Below are positions 7,448-16,523 of a DNA stretch of 64,000 nucleotides, in pieces. Within the stretch, counting starts at the first letter, position 1, and the number at the start of each line of letters is the position of its first letter. The notes beneath the pieces are model-generated. The model did not search any database and was not told the DNA's origin. It saw nothing but the letters and a program-made list of their open reading frames with translations. Position numbers and translations under genes: made by a program. Source of the stretch: Pedobacter borealis DSM 19626 (GTDB taxonomy: Bacteria > Bacteroidota > Bacteroidia > Sphingobacteriales > Sphingobacteriaceae); the NCBI RefSeq assembly GCF_000708285.2, contig NZ_JAUG01000003.1:1-64000 (forward strand). Reading direction: 5' to 3'.

Positions 7448-8157
7448 TGGATATCTATTTAATCAAGCTTATCCTTGTCCATTTAATTGGAGATTTCTTT
7501 TTACAGCCAAATGCTTGGGTAAAAGATAAAGAAAGGAAAAAATTAAGATCAATAAAGCTCTATTTGCACGTGGCCATCCACATAGTTTTGATATTCCTTA
7601 TTTTTTTAAACTTTGGCGTTTGGAAGGTAGCACTATCAATAGGGGTGCTTCATTTTGTGATTGACGCTTTAAAATCGATTTTTCAGAACAAAAAAAATGC
7701 ACGGATACTGTTTTTTGTTGATCAGGTTCTGCATTTTACTTCGATAATAGTGGTGTGGCACTTTTTTTATAAGGGAAGTTTAAACATCAGTTTTTTTAAT
7801 GAAACCAAAACCTGGGTTTTAATTACGGGAGCTTTATTTCTAACGATGCCTACATCTATTGTAATGCGGGTAATTATTGCCAAATGGCTTCCAGATAACC
7901 AGCCGGACAGCCCGCAATCATTACAAAATGCAGGTAAGTATATCGGGATACTGGAAAGAGTGCTGATCTTCTTGTTTATCTTAACCAGTCATTTCGAAGC
8001 TGTTGGTTTTTTACTCGCAGCCAAATCCATATTTCGGTTTGGCGATTTAAAAGAAGCACACGACCTTAAATTAACTGAATATGTATTGATCGGAACTTTG
8101 TTAAGCTTTGGAATAGCTATTGTAACGGCTATGCTTATTCAAATGTTTATTTTGTAA
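7447..8157 (+). CDS. DUF3307 domain integral membrane protein
   Basis: A 236-residue polytopic inner-membrane protein with about six hydrophobic segments. The N-terminus carries the DUF3307 hallmark HLIGDFFLQPNAW followed by a charged KDKERKK loop, and a second conserved HFVIDALK segment near residue 75. Function is unknown. It overlaps the satD stop by one base (TAATG), so the two act as a transcriptional pair. SatD-DUF3307 pairing suggests a regulator and a membrane partner, but nothing in the sequence identifies a substrate. Transcription probably ends at the hairpin at 8301. Confidence 0.8.
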   Translation: MDIYLIKLILVHLIGDFFLQPNAWVKDKERKKLRSIKLYLHVAIHIVLIFLIFLNFGVWKVALSIGVLHFVIDALKSIFQNKKNARILFFVDQVLHFTSIIVVWHFFYKGSLNISFFNETKTWVLITGALFLTMPTSIVMRVIIAKWLPDNQPDSPQSLQNAGKYIGILERVLIFLFILTSHFEAVGFLLAAKSIFRFGDLKEAHDLKLTEYVLIGTLLSFGIAIVTAMLIQMFIL

Positions 8158-8228
8158 TGACAGCCACTTTAAAGGGCTCCTTTATACTTGCATGACTAAA
8201 TAAATATTTTGGCCTTAGCCATTTTTCT

Positions 8229-8289
8229 GACCATATAAGGCATTTAAGAAAATATAAGCTAAAATGCCCTTATATTTCTTATATGGTTA
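8229..8289. repeat. Dispersed palindromic element (copy 1)
   Basis: An interrupted inverted repeat with ends ACCATATAAG and CTTATATGGTT and an internal AAATATAAG/CTTATATTT pair. The same element occurs at 39035-39110. Confidence 0.8.
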
Positions 8290-8300
8290 AATTGCATAAA

Positions 8301-8324
8301 AAAAGCAGCCCGAAAGCTGCTTTT
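8301..8324. terminator. Bidirectional terminator between the DUF3307 gene and the peptidase gene
   Basis: The stem AAAAGCAGC/GCTGCTTTT encloses CCGAAA, with A and T runs on the two sides. It lies between convergent genes ending at 8157 and 8333 and can serve both. Confidence 0.85.
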
Positions 8325-8332
8325 AAATTTTT

Positions 8333-10501
8333 CTATCTTGCTCCCGGAGGGCAGTTTTCTTTTAAAAACTTAGTGTAAGTTAAGGATAAATGTTTGCCAG
8401 TTCCTTCGCCCTCAGAGATACTGTGGGTGCGGTTTGGATAACTCATCAATTGAAAAACCTTACCGTTTTTGATTAACTCATTAATCAGCATTTCGGCATT
8501 CTGATAATGTACATTATCGTCGCCAGTACCGTGGATATACAATAAATTGCCTTTTAAGTTTTTAGCATAAGTAATCGGAGAACCCTTAACATACGCCTCT
8601 TTACTTGGGAAAGGAGTGCCCATATAACGCTCCTGATAAACATTATCGTAGGTTAATTGATTACCAACTGCTGCAATTGCAATACCTGTTTTATAAATTT
8701 CTGGGTATTGGAACATCAGGTTTAAAGTAGATGAACCGCCACCACTCCAGCCCCAAACGGCAACACGGTCTTTATCCATAAAAGCATTAGTAGCCAATAG
8801 TTTTTTAGCGGCCATCGCCTGATCGCGGATATTGATTACCCCAATATTTTTATAAATACTTTTGCGCCATGTACTGCCTTTTGGCACAGGCGCTCCTCTA
8901 TTATCCATTGAAATATAGATATAACCATCTTTGGCCATATCACCGGCATATAAACGGTTTCTTCCTGCACCATAAGTATCTAATGCTGTAGCTGTAGCAG
9001 GCTCACCATAAACATAAAATACTACAGCGTATTTTTTATCTGGATTAAAATTATCAGGTTTTTTCATCCAACCGTCCATTTCAATACCATCTTCAGTAGT
9101 TACTTTAAAAAACTCAACTTTGTTTTTAGTTGCAGCTTGTTTGGCTAATTGTGTAGTAATGCTACCGTCCATTGTAAATGGATTCCCCGTAGTAAAGTTC
9201 ATCCACTCTGTAATTGGCTCAACAAGCGAACTGTTATATGAATGGCGCGCATAAGCAGCATTTGGAGAAATATCATAATTATGTGTTCCTGGTAAAACCG
9301 AAGGTGTAACCTGTTCTAATTTACCTTTTCCATCTAATTTGGTTTTAAATAGATATTTCTGAGTGGCATTTATTGGTGATGCCAGAAAATAGACCATGTT
9401 ATTTTTTACATCGATCAATTTTACATCAATCACATCATAATTGCCTTTAGTAACTAATGTTTCTTTTTTTCCATCCAAACTGATTCTATACAGGTGGTTC
9501 CAACCATCCTTTTCAGATACAATGGTAAACTCTTTATTATCATTTAACCATCTCCACTCATCCTGTGCATCAATCCAGGCTTTAGCTTTTTCGGTATAAA
9601 CTGCTTTTGCCGATCCTGTACCTGCATTACAAACGAATACTATACTTTCGTTTTGCTCGCGGTTAAGCTGTTGTAAAATAATGTCATTACTGTTAGGTAC
9701 CCACTGCATACGTGGAATATAGTGCTGGATATTATCTCCAGGAACATTTAACCAGTTCGTTTTGGCCGTTGCAATATCAACCACACCAACTTTACAAGCC
9801 GACGGATTTTCGCCAACCTTTGGATATTCTACAGGAATGGTATATGGATAAATAGAATCTGTATTATTGATCATTAAGAAATTTTTGATCTTAGTTGCAT
9901 CAAGCTGCCAATAAGCAATAGATTTGCCATCCGGACTCCATCTAAAACCATCACGACAATCAAATTCTTCCTCATAAACCCAATCGAAAGTACCGTTAAT
10001 CATTCGGTCTGTACCATCAGTGGTTAAGGCTTTTGCGCCAGTTCCATCAATATTTTCTACATAAAGGTTATGTTTACTTACATAAGCAACTTTACTGCCA
10101 TCGGGCGATAGCTTAGCAAACATTAGTGATGAAGCTGGTCTATCTTTTCCAATTTGAGTGATTTTATTGGATGTTAAATCTGCCAACCAATAATCTCCAC
10201 GTGTATCATAACGCCAAACTTTTTTACTATTGGTGTAGATTAGTGCTTTCGTACCATCATCCGATAACTGGAAACTTCTTACTGTAATAGCATCATTTTT
10301 TCCCGCAGGTGTTAATAATCCCCTTGATATAACGGTTTTTCGGTCGTTTTTAGGAAGTGTTATTGAAACGATTTCGCCACCAATATTCTGATAATAGGAG
10401 TTACCGTCTTTTGCCCAATTAATATTTTGAGCTTTTGCATCAATTAGCGCGCATAATGCTATACAAGCAATTGATAATCTTAATAATAATTTTTTAATCA
10501 T
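8333..10501 (-). CDS. Dipeptidyl peptidase IV, S9 family, secreted
   Basis: A 722-residue exported serine peptidase that removes X-Pro or X-Ala dipeptides from peptide N-termini. The ATG at 10501 gives a clear signal peptide (KKLLLRLSIACIALCALIDAKAQ); the ORF extends 11 residues further upstream, but that adds an unlikely leader. The N-terminal half is a DPP-IV beta-propeller and includes the YEEEF motif with the substrate-anchoring glutamates. The C-terminal alpha/beta hydrolase holds nucleophile GWSGGG, an aspartate in GTGDDNVH and a histidine in NRTHS. It is probably periplasmic and used in peptide scavenging. It is transcribed singly, behind the terminator of the upstream gene. Confidence 0.93.
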   Translation of the reverse strand: MIKKLLLRLSIACIALCALIDAKAQNINWAKDGNSYYQNIGGEIVSITLPKNDRKTVISRGLLTPAGKNDAITVRSFQLSDDGTKALIYTNSKKVWRYDTRGDYWLADLTSNKITQIGKDRPASSLMFAKLSPDGSKVAYVSKHNLYVENIDGTGAKALTTDGTDRMINGTFDWVYEEEFDCRDGFRWSPDGKSIAYWQLDATKIKNFLMINNTDSIYPYTIPVEYPKVGENPSACKVGVVDIATAKTNWLNVPGDNIQHYIPRMQWVPNSNDIILQQLNREQNESIVFVCNAGTGSAKAVYTEKAKAWIDAQDEWRWLNDNKEFTIVSEKDGWNHLYRISLDGKKETLVTKGNYDVIDVKLIDVKNNMVYFLASPINATQKYLFKTKLDGKGKLEQVTPSVLPGTHNYDISPNAAYARHSYNSSLVEPITEWMNFTTGNPFTMDGSITTQLAKQAATKNKVEFFKVTTEDGIEMDGWMKKPDNFNPDKKYAVVFYVYGEPATATALDTYGAGRNRLYAGDMAKDGYIYISMDNRGAPVPKGSTWRKSIYKNIGVINIRDQAMAAKKLLATNAFMDKDRVAVWGWSGGGSSTLNLMFQYPEIYKTGIAIAAVGNQLTYDNVYQERYMGTPFPSKEAYVKGSPITYAKNLKGNLLYIHGTGDDNVHYQNAEMLINELIKNGKVFQLMSYPNRTHSISEGEGTGKHLSLTYTKFLKENCPPGAR

Positions 10502-10525
10502 ATATAGTTTTTGGACATAAAAAAA

Positions 10526-10574
10526 GCTTTTCAACTTTCGGCTAATTTAAATAAAAAGCCTGCAGTTAAAAAGC
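10526..10574 (-). terminator. Terminator after the secreted-protein gene
   Basis: On the minus strand, AGCTTTTTAAC pairs with GTTGAAAAGCT (one G-T) and is followed by a T run. An inner GGCT/AGCC pair lies in the loop. It separates the comEC-group transcript from the peptidase gene. Confidence 0.7.
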
Positions 10575-10598
10575 TGTAAATTACCTGGAATTGGTTAA

Positions 10599-11243
10599 TT
10601 ATTCACCACCTTGCATGGCTTTCAATTCTTCCATAGTTACTACATCGTAACCAGTAGGAATTTCAGTGCTAATGGCACCTACTTTAGCTTCAGAAAGAGA
10701 TTTTAGAACCAGATCTGAATTTACGCCATTAATTACTGCCGAATATTTTACAGGAAGTGCGCCTAAACCTTTAAAGAAACCACCATTGGTAATTGAAGCA
10801 ATATCAACATCTTTTGTTGCCCATAATTCGTGAGCTCCGCCTTTGTCATCTTTGTAAGTATATTTTTCAGCACTAAATCCAGCAATTGTCTGTTTTTCAC
10901 CAGTTGCTTTATAGTCAGAATATTTTGGCAATAAAGCTTCTTGTGCTTCTGTTTCTGCTTTGCTCACCTTTACTGCAAACTGTTTTTGAGCTACAGGAAC
11001 ATCAATTAATAATAATCCGGTTTTATCTGCTGTATTTGAAATGATGTTAACCATGGCAGGGCCATTTTCAATTTCTATTTTGGTTAAGTTACCATTAAAT
11101 TTAGTTTTAATATCGGTTGTTGTACCATTAGCAGTTACTGCAAATACCAAAGTACCTTCAGTAATTTTCTTTTGTGCATGGGCAATTATAGCAGTACTTA
11201 CTAAGATTAATGCTATAACACTAGTTTTGATTGATTTGAACAT
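10599..11243 (-). CDS. Secreted hypothetical protein
   Basis: A 214-residue protein with a signal peptide (SVIALILVSTAIIAHAQ) and no lipobox cysteine, so it should be periplasmic or surface-exposed. The mature part is rich in beta-forming segments and lysine; KFNGNLTKIEIENGPAMVN and KQTIAGFSAEKYTYKD resemble the style of Bacteroidota secreted proteins such as DUF4412, but I do not recognise it with confidence. It is the last gene of the run HHH protein, comEC, enoyl-CoA hydratase, 22 bp after the last of these, and is followed by a terminator. Confidence 0.75.
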   Translation of the reverse strand: MFKSIKTSVIALILVSTAIIAHAQKKITEGTLVFAVTANGTTTDIKTKFNGNLTKIEIENGPAMVNIISNTADKTGLLLIDVPVAQKQFAVKVSKAETEAQEALLPKYSDYKATGEKQTIAGFSAEKYTYKDDKGGAHELWATKDVDIASITNGGFFKGLGALPVKYSAVINGVNSDLVLKSLSEAKVGAISTEIPTGYDVVTMEELKAMQGGE

Positions 11244-11265
11244 GTTTTTATTTCAGTTTAGTTTT

Positions 11266-12042
11266 TTACCAATTAATTTTTTCTTTGTTTAAAAATGAAG
11301 AGATTCCTTTTTTAAAATCTTCACTCTCCCTTACATGGGCATTTATCTGTACCGCAGTTTCCAAGCATTTTTCCAATAGGGGATTGGTTGTTTGCGTAAT
11401 CAATTGTTTAGTAATCATTAACGAATTACCAGAGCTCCCGCTGCACAAACTTAGTGCAAATTCTCTTACTATTTGATGAATATCGGATGAATTTGTTACA
11501 AAATTTATCAAATTATATTTCAATGCCTGCTCAGCAGAAAAGATTTTTCCAGTCAGTAAAATTTCCTTAGCGATGGATTCGCTTACCTTTTGTTTTAAAA
11601 AACAAGAAACAATAGCAGGTACAAAACCAATTTTCACTTCAGTATACCCAAAATTACTTTCAGGGGTAGCAAAAACAATATCACATATCGTGGCCAAACC
11701 ACAGCCGCCGGCAATGGCATGACCTTCTACCTGTGCAATAACGACTTTTGGTAAATAATAAATGGTTGTAAAGAGTTTTTTTAAATGATTAGAATCAGCC
11801 ACATTTTCTTCAAATGTATTGTGCTGCAATTGCTGAAGATATGCTAAATCGGCACCCGCACTAAAAGTATCGCCATTTGCATTCAATATTACCACTTTTA
11901 CCAGGTCATCTTCAGATGCTTTTATAAATGCAGAAGTTAATTCAGCGATAAGTTTGGGGTTTAGCGCATTCCTTTTTTCGGGTCTATTGATTGTTATTGT
12001 TGCTATTCTTTCAGCAACCTGATATAAAACCAGATTTTCCAT
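11266..12042 (-). CDS. Enoyl-CoA hydratase/isomerase family protein
   Basis: A 258-residue crotonase-fold protein acting on acyl-CoA thioesters in the cytoplasm. The CoA-binding and oxyanion-hole segments are FSAGADLAYLQ and AIAGGCGLATICD, typical of hydratases of the methylglutaconyl-CoA or short-chain enoyl-CoA type. The usual catalytic-glutamate region reads TEVKIGFVPAIVS. It starts one base after the comEC stop, so it is translated from the same message, although no functional link to DNA uptake is known. The exact substrate cannot be decided from sequence. Confidence 0.88.
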   Translation of the reverse strand: MENLVLYQVAERIATITINRPEKRNALNPKLIAELTSAFIKASEDDLVKVVILNANGDTFSAGADLAYLQQLQHNTFEENVADSNHLKKLFTTIYYLPKVVIAQVEGHAIAGGCGLATICDIVFATPESNFGYTEVKIGFVPAIVSCFLKQKVSESIAKEILLTGKIFSAEQALKYNLINFVTNSSDIHQIVREFALSLCSGSSGNSLMITKQLITQTTNPLLEKCLETAVQINAHVRESEDFKKGISSFLNKEKINW

Positions 12043-12043
12043 G

Positions 12044-14131
12044 TTATTGGGTTAGTTGCACCAAATATGCTTTATTTTTCTTTAAAACATGTACATCTAT
12101 ATCATTATTCTCCATACACTTCTTTAAGATCTGAATTTTATAATCTTTATTAGTAGCATCGATTATTGCAGTTTTATATTTTATATCAAGGTCCATTTTG
12201 GCTAAATTAAATTTAGTATTTCCACTTAGCCAGATACTTGAAAAAGTAGCATTTCCGTTTATATTTTTATCATTCAGGTTTTCATCAATCAACAGTACCT
12301 TATAATTAAAAAAGGCAATTTGCTTGTTCTTTAAAACGAACTGCCCCAAAACGGTATCTTTGTTAAAACTAATAAAGCGTATTTTGTTTACCTGTAATTG
12401 CGTTAATGCCGGAACAATAGAAAAATTATAATTTTTATCTTCAGCGCTTAAATCTGAAACCAAAACAGCTTCTTTTCCATTAATAAAAGCAGCCGCATAG
12501 TTTTTTCTTAGGGAAAAGAAAATAATTTTCCTTTGATGGGAAGCGTTTAGATCATCGTGTACAATCAAAAGTTGATAGCAAACAAATAGCATTAAAGAAG
12601 AGAACAAAAGTCGTTTGTTTAATTTCGCCAAGGCATAAATAAATAACCCGAGCGATAGGCTCAACAATACAAATTCAGGCAAATTAATCCATATTGATGA
12701 AAAGCTAGCATATGGTAAATTGGCAATCCATTTTAACACGGCGTTTGTAAAATTTATTACCCATTCGAAAACCGCCGCTAAAAATCTGAATGCTGGAATT
12801 AATACTGCAATTCCTAAATACATCATTAACACCAATGGGATGGTGATAAAAAGATTCGCAAAAAGAAAGTAAAATGGGAATTGATGAAAATAGTAAATGC
12901 TTAATGGAAACGTGACCACTTGTGCGGCTAAAGACATAGCTGTGAAATTCCATAACTTATCTAGCCAAATATTTTCAGTATAAAGAAGGTTATAAATTTT
13001 AGGCTGAAGATAAATTAGTCCGAATACAGCCAGATAGGAAAGCTGAAACCCAACATCTAAAATTAAAAAAGGATTGTAAACCAGCTGACAAAATGCCGAA
13101 AAGGCCAAAACATTATAACTGTTGGTTTGCTTCGATAAAACTTTAGCCGTAATTAAAATGCTGATCATTACAGCCGAGCGAACCACAGAAGGTGATAATC
13201 CTGTTAACAAAGCATATCCCCAAATCAAAGTACAGATTAACAACAGTTTCACAATCTTTAGCGCCCGATTCTTGTTCAAAAAGAGGAACAAAAAATCCAA
13301 AACGACATAAATAATGGCTACATGTGCTCCTGATACAGATAAAGCATGAATGGTTCCTGTTTTGGAATAGGCCGATAAAGTTTCTTTGCTTAAATCAGCA
13401 CGGTAACCTAAAATAAGGGTAGAGGCCACCGCAAAAGCTTCATCACTTTTAATCAGGCTTCGGTATTTGGCTACCTGCTTTTCTCTTAAGTTTAAAGCCG
13501 TCTTTATAATGGGATTACCAATGTTATTTCTGTTGCTAACGATATGATCCTGATCTATAAAAGCCTGATGATAAATATTTTGACTGCCCAGCCAGGCTTT
13601 AAAATCAAATTCTGCAGGATTATATGGAGGCTCTACTTCGGTATATGCAGCTGGGATCATTATTTCGTCGCCATACTTTAATTTAATAGGCTTTAAACTA
13701 TCTAATTTTACGGCAAGAAGCATCTGCCCCGATAATCTGATCTGTTTGTCTTTTTGATATCCCGATATTACCTTTGCTTTAAAACGTACGATATTGCTAC
13801 TTTGCTGAGGTTCATTGTTCACCCAAACTTTTAAATAGCTACACTCCGTTTTTGCAAAGTAATTTTGGTTTAAACTTTCGTTATGGAGCAGGCAAAGTAA
13901 ACCGCCAAGGCTGAGGAAAAGTATAAAAATTAAAATACCAACAGCTCCCTTGTAACGGTAAACATTTAATTTTTTATAAGTAATATTCAACAATAAAATG
14001 CACAGTAAAACAACAAGTAAGACTGAGGCCCACCATTGAATACCTATGCTTTTTGGAAAAAAATAAAAAACGCAGATGCCTAAAAGAAAAGGAAACAGGA
14101 TCCTAACAAAAACATATTCGGACTTAAACAT
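12044..14131 (-). CDS. comEC: ComEC/Rec2 family DNA uptake channel
   Basis: A 695-residue inner-membrane protein, the channel that carries single-stranded DNA into the cytoplasm during natural transformation. Hydrophobic segments lie near the N-terminus, followed by a soluble OB-like domain (residues about 95-200) with a DUF4131 pattern, and then the Competence domain, whose signature ALSVSGAHVAIIY is near residue 265, with many membrane segments. The C-terminal 170 residues are soluble but lack the metallo-beta-lactamase HxHxDH motif of Bacillus ComEC. It starts 3 bp after an HHH-domain protein, matching the ComEA-ComEC pairing of other bacteria. Confidence 0.88.
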   Translation of the reverse strand: MFKSEYVFVRILFPFLLGICVFYFFPKSIGIQWWASVLLVVLLCILLLNITYKKLNVYRYKGAVGILIFILFLSLGGLLCLLHNESLNQNYFAKTECSYLKVWVNNEPQQSSNIVRFKAKVISGYQKDKQIRLSGQMLLAVKLDSLKPIKLKYGDEIMIPAAYTEVEPPYNPAEFDFKAWLGSQNIYHQAFIDQDHIVSNRNNIGNPIIKTALNLREKQVAKYRSLIKSDEAFAVASTLILGYRADLSKETLSAYSKTGTIHALSVSGAHVAIIYVVLDFLFLFLNKNRALKIVKLLLICTLIWGYALLTGLSPSVVRSAVMISILITAKVLSKQTNSYNVLAFSAFCQLVYNPFLILDVGFQLSYLAVFGLIYLQPKIYNLLYTENIWLDKLWNFTAMSLAAQVVTFPLSIYYFHQFPFYFLFANLFITIPLVLMMYLGIAVLIPAFRFLAAVFEWVINFTNAVLKWIANLPYASFSSIWINLPEFVLLSLSLGLFIYALAKLNKRLLFSSLMLFVCYQLLIVHDDLNASHQRKIIFFSLRKNYAAAFINGKEAVLVSDLSAEDKNYNFSIVPALTQLQVNKIRFISFNKDTVLGQFVLKNKQIAFFNYKVLLIDENLNDKNINGNATFSSIWLSGNTKFNLAKMDLDIKYKTAIIDATNKDYKIQILKKCMENNDIDVHVLKKNKAYLVQLTQ

Positions 14132-14134
14132 TGT

Positions 14135-16165
14135 TTAAAATTGATAGCGTACCTGAACTTTAACTTCCGATTTTTTATTGCCCTTAATTTCATCCAGGTA
14201 GGTACCTACTGTTTCTACGTCCTTATAAACAAACAACCCATATCGAACCCAAACATTTAGCTTCTTAACTATACTGTATTTCAGGTTAAAATAAGTCCTA
14301 AAACCTCTTCCACTGTACATTCCAAATGCAAAACTGTACAAAACATCATCTTCATAGGCATAAATTCTGCTGTTATAACTTGGGGTATTGAAATAGGCAA
14401 ATCTTACGTTTCCTGTCAGCTTGGCGAACATTGGAGAATAGTCTACATCCTGATAAACGAGATAACCAAATTCTCTATTGGCACTACCTTTTTTATATTG
14501 TGAAATCTCCAGCCTGTTTTGGAAGCGCCAATTATTATTCAATTGCCAGCTTGCCTCTGCCCGATAACCTTCTCTTTTTACATTGTCTAAAAAGTTAGCA
14601 GGCACATCCAAATCCGTATTTTGTTGTTTATGTTCTGTTTTAAACCGGACTGAAATTTTAAAGGTTTTGCTTGGTGTATAAACGGCCTGGGTTAAAATCT
14701 CGTAACCTTTTGATGGCTCATCAACACGGTATTTTAACCACGGGAACCGAAAATAATCACCATAGAAAGAAAAGGCCCAATGTTTATTGGGGTTAATATT
14801 TAAGCCTGCATACAATCCTTTTTCATTTACCGCTTCGCTCGATTCGGATACTGCCTGATTTAAGAAACTATGATAATCTTTATCATAATCGCGATAAGTT
14901 AAAGCAGCAGAAACTGTTGGCGACAAACTAATGAGGACTCCGTTAATATGGGCGATGCCACCACCTAAGCCTTTGGCGGCCTCGCCATAGAGGTACATGT
15001 TTTTATATGTATAATTGTAAAACAACCCCAAATTGGTTAACGCCGTGCCTGTGAAACTATATCGATCGTAAGCTGCTGTTTGCGTAACAAAACGGTTCTT
15101 ATAATGAGTATGATAAGCAATTGCACCAACAGCAAATTCGTTTTTGGCATATTGAACCGTAGTGCCAAATACGCTTTGCGCTAAAACACCCTTATTCTTA
15201 ATCTCAGTAGGGGTTCTATGTAAACCGGTTTGATTAATGGTGGCCTGAACTAAATTTCCTTCTGAATCTAATTTTTGGCTAGCATCAAGATTGCGGAACG
15301 AAACAAAAGGGGTAATGTCTACATTTTTAAATAAGTTAATCGTTGCAGCGCCTCCTCTAAAAAAAGAATATTCATTCGTGGAGTTATAAGGCCTTAAACC
15401 TAAATCTTTTTTAGCTACGCTGGTTACATCAGGACCTTTGCCAAAAGAAAAACCCGACCATAATGTTAAGCCCTGCCCAAATTGCAATGTATAATCGCCA
15501 ACTACCAGTTTTTTTAGCTTACCCAATTTGAATAGTGCAATATTGCCAGAATAAAAATCGAAAGGCTTGCCTATAAATTTTTCACCAGCATCTTTGTCTA
15601 AAGTAATGGCTGCTGATAAAATTGAGCTATAATGATATCTGTAGCGCATCTGAAATCTTTCCGGCGAAGCTAAATACCGATTCCCGGGTAAATCTGTATA
15701 ACCTTTTTGTTTTTGTAAGGCCTGTGCAAATCGCATCATCAAATCATTTTCACCAGTACCTATAATGTTTTTAAAATTGAGTTGCTGGTATTCAGCGATA
15801 TTGGTCAATGTTACAAATGGGAGGAGATTATTGACGGTTTTAATATCAAAACCGTCAATACTTTGTAATTCCAGCACATCTGTAAGCTGACCATTTTCCT
15901 TTAAATGTGTAAAGAAATTACTAATTTGTAGGGGGGAAAGGAAAACCAAAGTCTTTAATTCTTCAACTGAAGTACGGTTCAGATTAATTGGATGTTTACG
16001 ATATTTTTCCAATACATCAATTAGCTCGGTCATATCGTAATCATCGGGGAGGTTTTCGGCCATACTCTCCAAAATATCACGTGTATCTGTTTCCTCAGTA
16101 TTGATTTGAGCATTTGCCATGAATCCAATCATTACAAATGCAACAATTAAGCTCTTAAACCGCAT
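14135..16165 (-). CDS. Helix-hairpin-helix protein with predicted outer-membrane beta-barrel
   Basis: A 676-residue exported protein. The ATG at 16165 places a signal peptide first (MRFKSLIVAFVMIGFMANAQ); the ORF start at 16192 adds nine poor residues. Residues of about 45-120 carry a ComEA-like helix-hairpin-helix region (PINLNRTSVEELKTL, then a second repeat ending NNLLPFV). The remaining 550 residues alternate aromatic and polar residues and end in VRYQF with a terminal phenylalanine, as in outer-membrane barrels. It lies directly upstream of comEC. I infer a surface DNA-binding or DNA-entry role, which has not been shown. Confidence 0.8.
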   Translation of the reverse strand: MRFKSLIVAFVMIGFMANAQINTEETDTRDILESMAENLPDDYDMTELIDVLEKYRKHPINLNRTSVEELKTLVFLSPLQISNFFTHLKENGQLTDVLELQSIDGFDIKTVNNLLPFVTLTNIAEYQQLNFKNIIGTGENDLMMRFAQALQKQKGYTDLPGNRYLASPERFQMRYRYHYSSILSAAITLDKDAGEKFIGKPFDFYSGNIALFKLGKLKKLVVGDYTLQFGQGLTLWSGFSFGKGPDVTSVAKKDLGLRPYNSTNEYSFFRGGAATINLFKNVDITPFVSFRNLDASQKLDSEGNLVQATINQTGLHRTPTEIKNKGVLAQSVFGTTVQYAKNEFAVGAIAYHTHYKNRFVTQTAAYDRYSFTGTALTNLGLFYNYTYKNMYLYGEAAKGLGGGIAHINGVLISLSPTVSAALTYRDYDKDYHSFLNQAVSESSEAVNEKGLYAGLNINPNKHWAFSFYGDYFRFPWLKYRVDEPSKGYEILTQAVYTPSKTFKISVRFKTEHKQQNTDLDVPANFLDNVKREGYRAEASWQLNNNWRFQNRLEISQYKKGSANREFGYLVYQDVDYSPMFAKLTGNVRFAYFNTPSYNSRIYAYEDDVLYSFAFGMYSGRGFRTYFNLKYSIVKKLNVWVRYGLFVYKDVETVGTYLDEIKGNKKSEVKVQVRYQF

Positions 16166-16367
16166 AGTCACCTCCAAGTAGAAGTTTATCATAAAGGTTA
16201 ACAGCGCATGCAGTTACCACTTCTCTGTTACGGATCAATGTAATTCCAAAAGGATTTTCTCGAAGAAAGAAATGATTAACTATTGTAGATAAATAGCCAC
16301 CCAATTGGTTTTTGGAAAATAAAAAATAGGGGAAAAAGACAAGCAACAATACATACCATATTTTCAT
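16155..16367 (-). CDS. Small hypothetical protein with hydrophobic N-terminus
   Basis: A 70-residue reading frame with an N-terminal hydrophobic segment (WYVLLLVFFPYFLFS) resembling a signal peptide or membrane anchor, followed by about 50 residues I do not recognise. Its stop overlaps the start of the HHH/barrel gene by about 10 bp, a spacing typical of coupled genes. It may be a real first gene of the competence-related run or a decayed fragment of a larger one; only comparative data could decide. No promoter element of the TAnnTTTG form is visible immediately upstream. Confidence 0.4.
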   Translation of the reverse strand: MKIWYVLLLVFFPYFLFSKNQLGGYLSTIVNHFFLRENPFGITLIRNREVVTACAVNLYDKLLLGGDYAV

Positions 16368-16523
16368 AAGCAGGGGTTATACCAGTTAATAAAAAATAGG
16401 GGTGATTGATGTTTTGGTTTTGCTAATATAGTAAAATAATTAAAAAAACTACAAAAAATGTGTTTTTCTAATTACATAGGAGTAATATGAAAAAAATCGA
16501 TAATTATAAAGGAAATAAAATAT

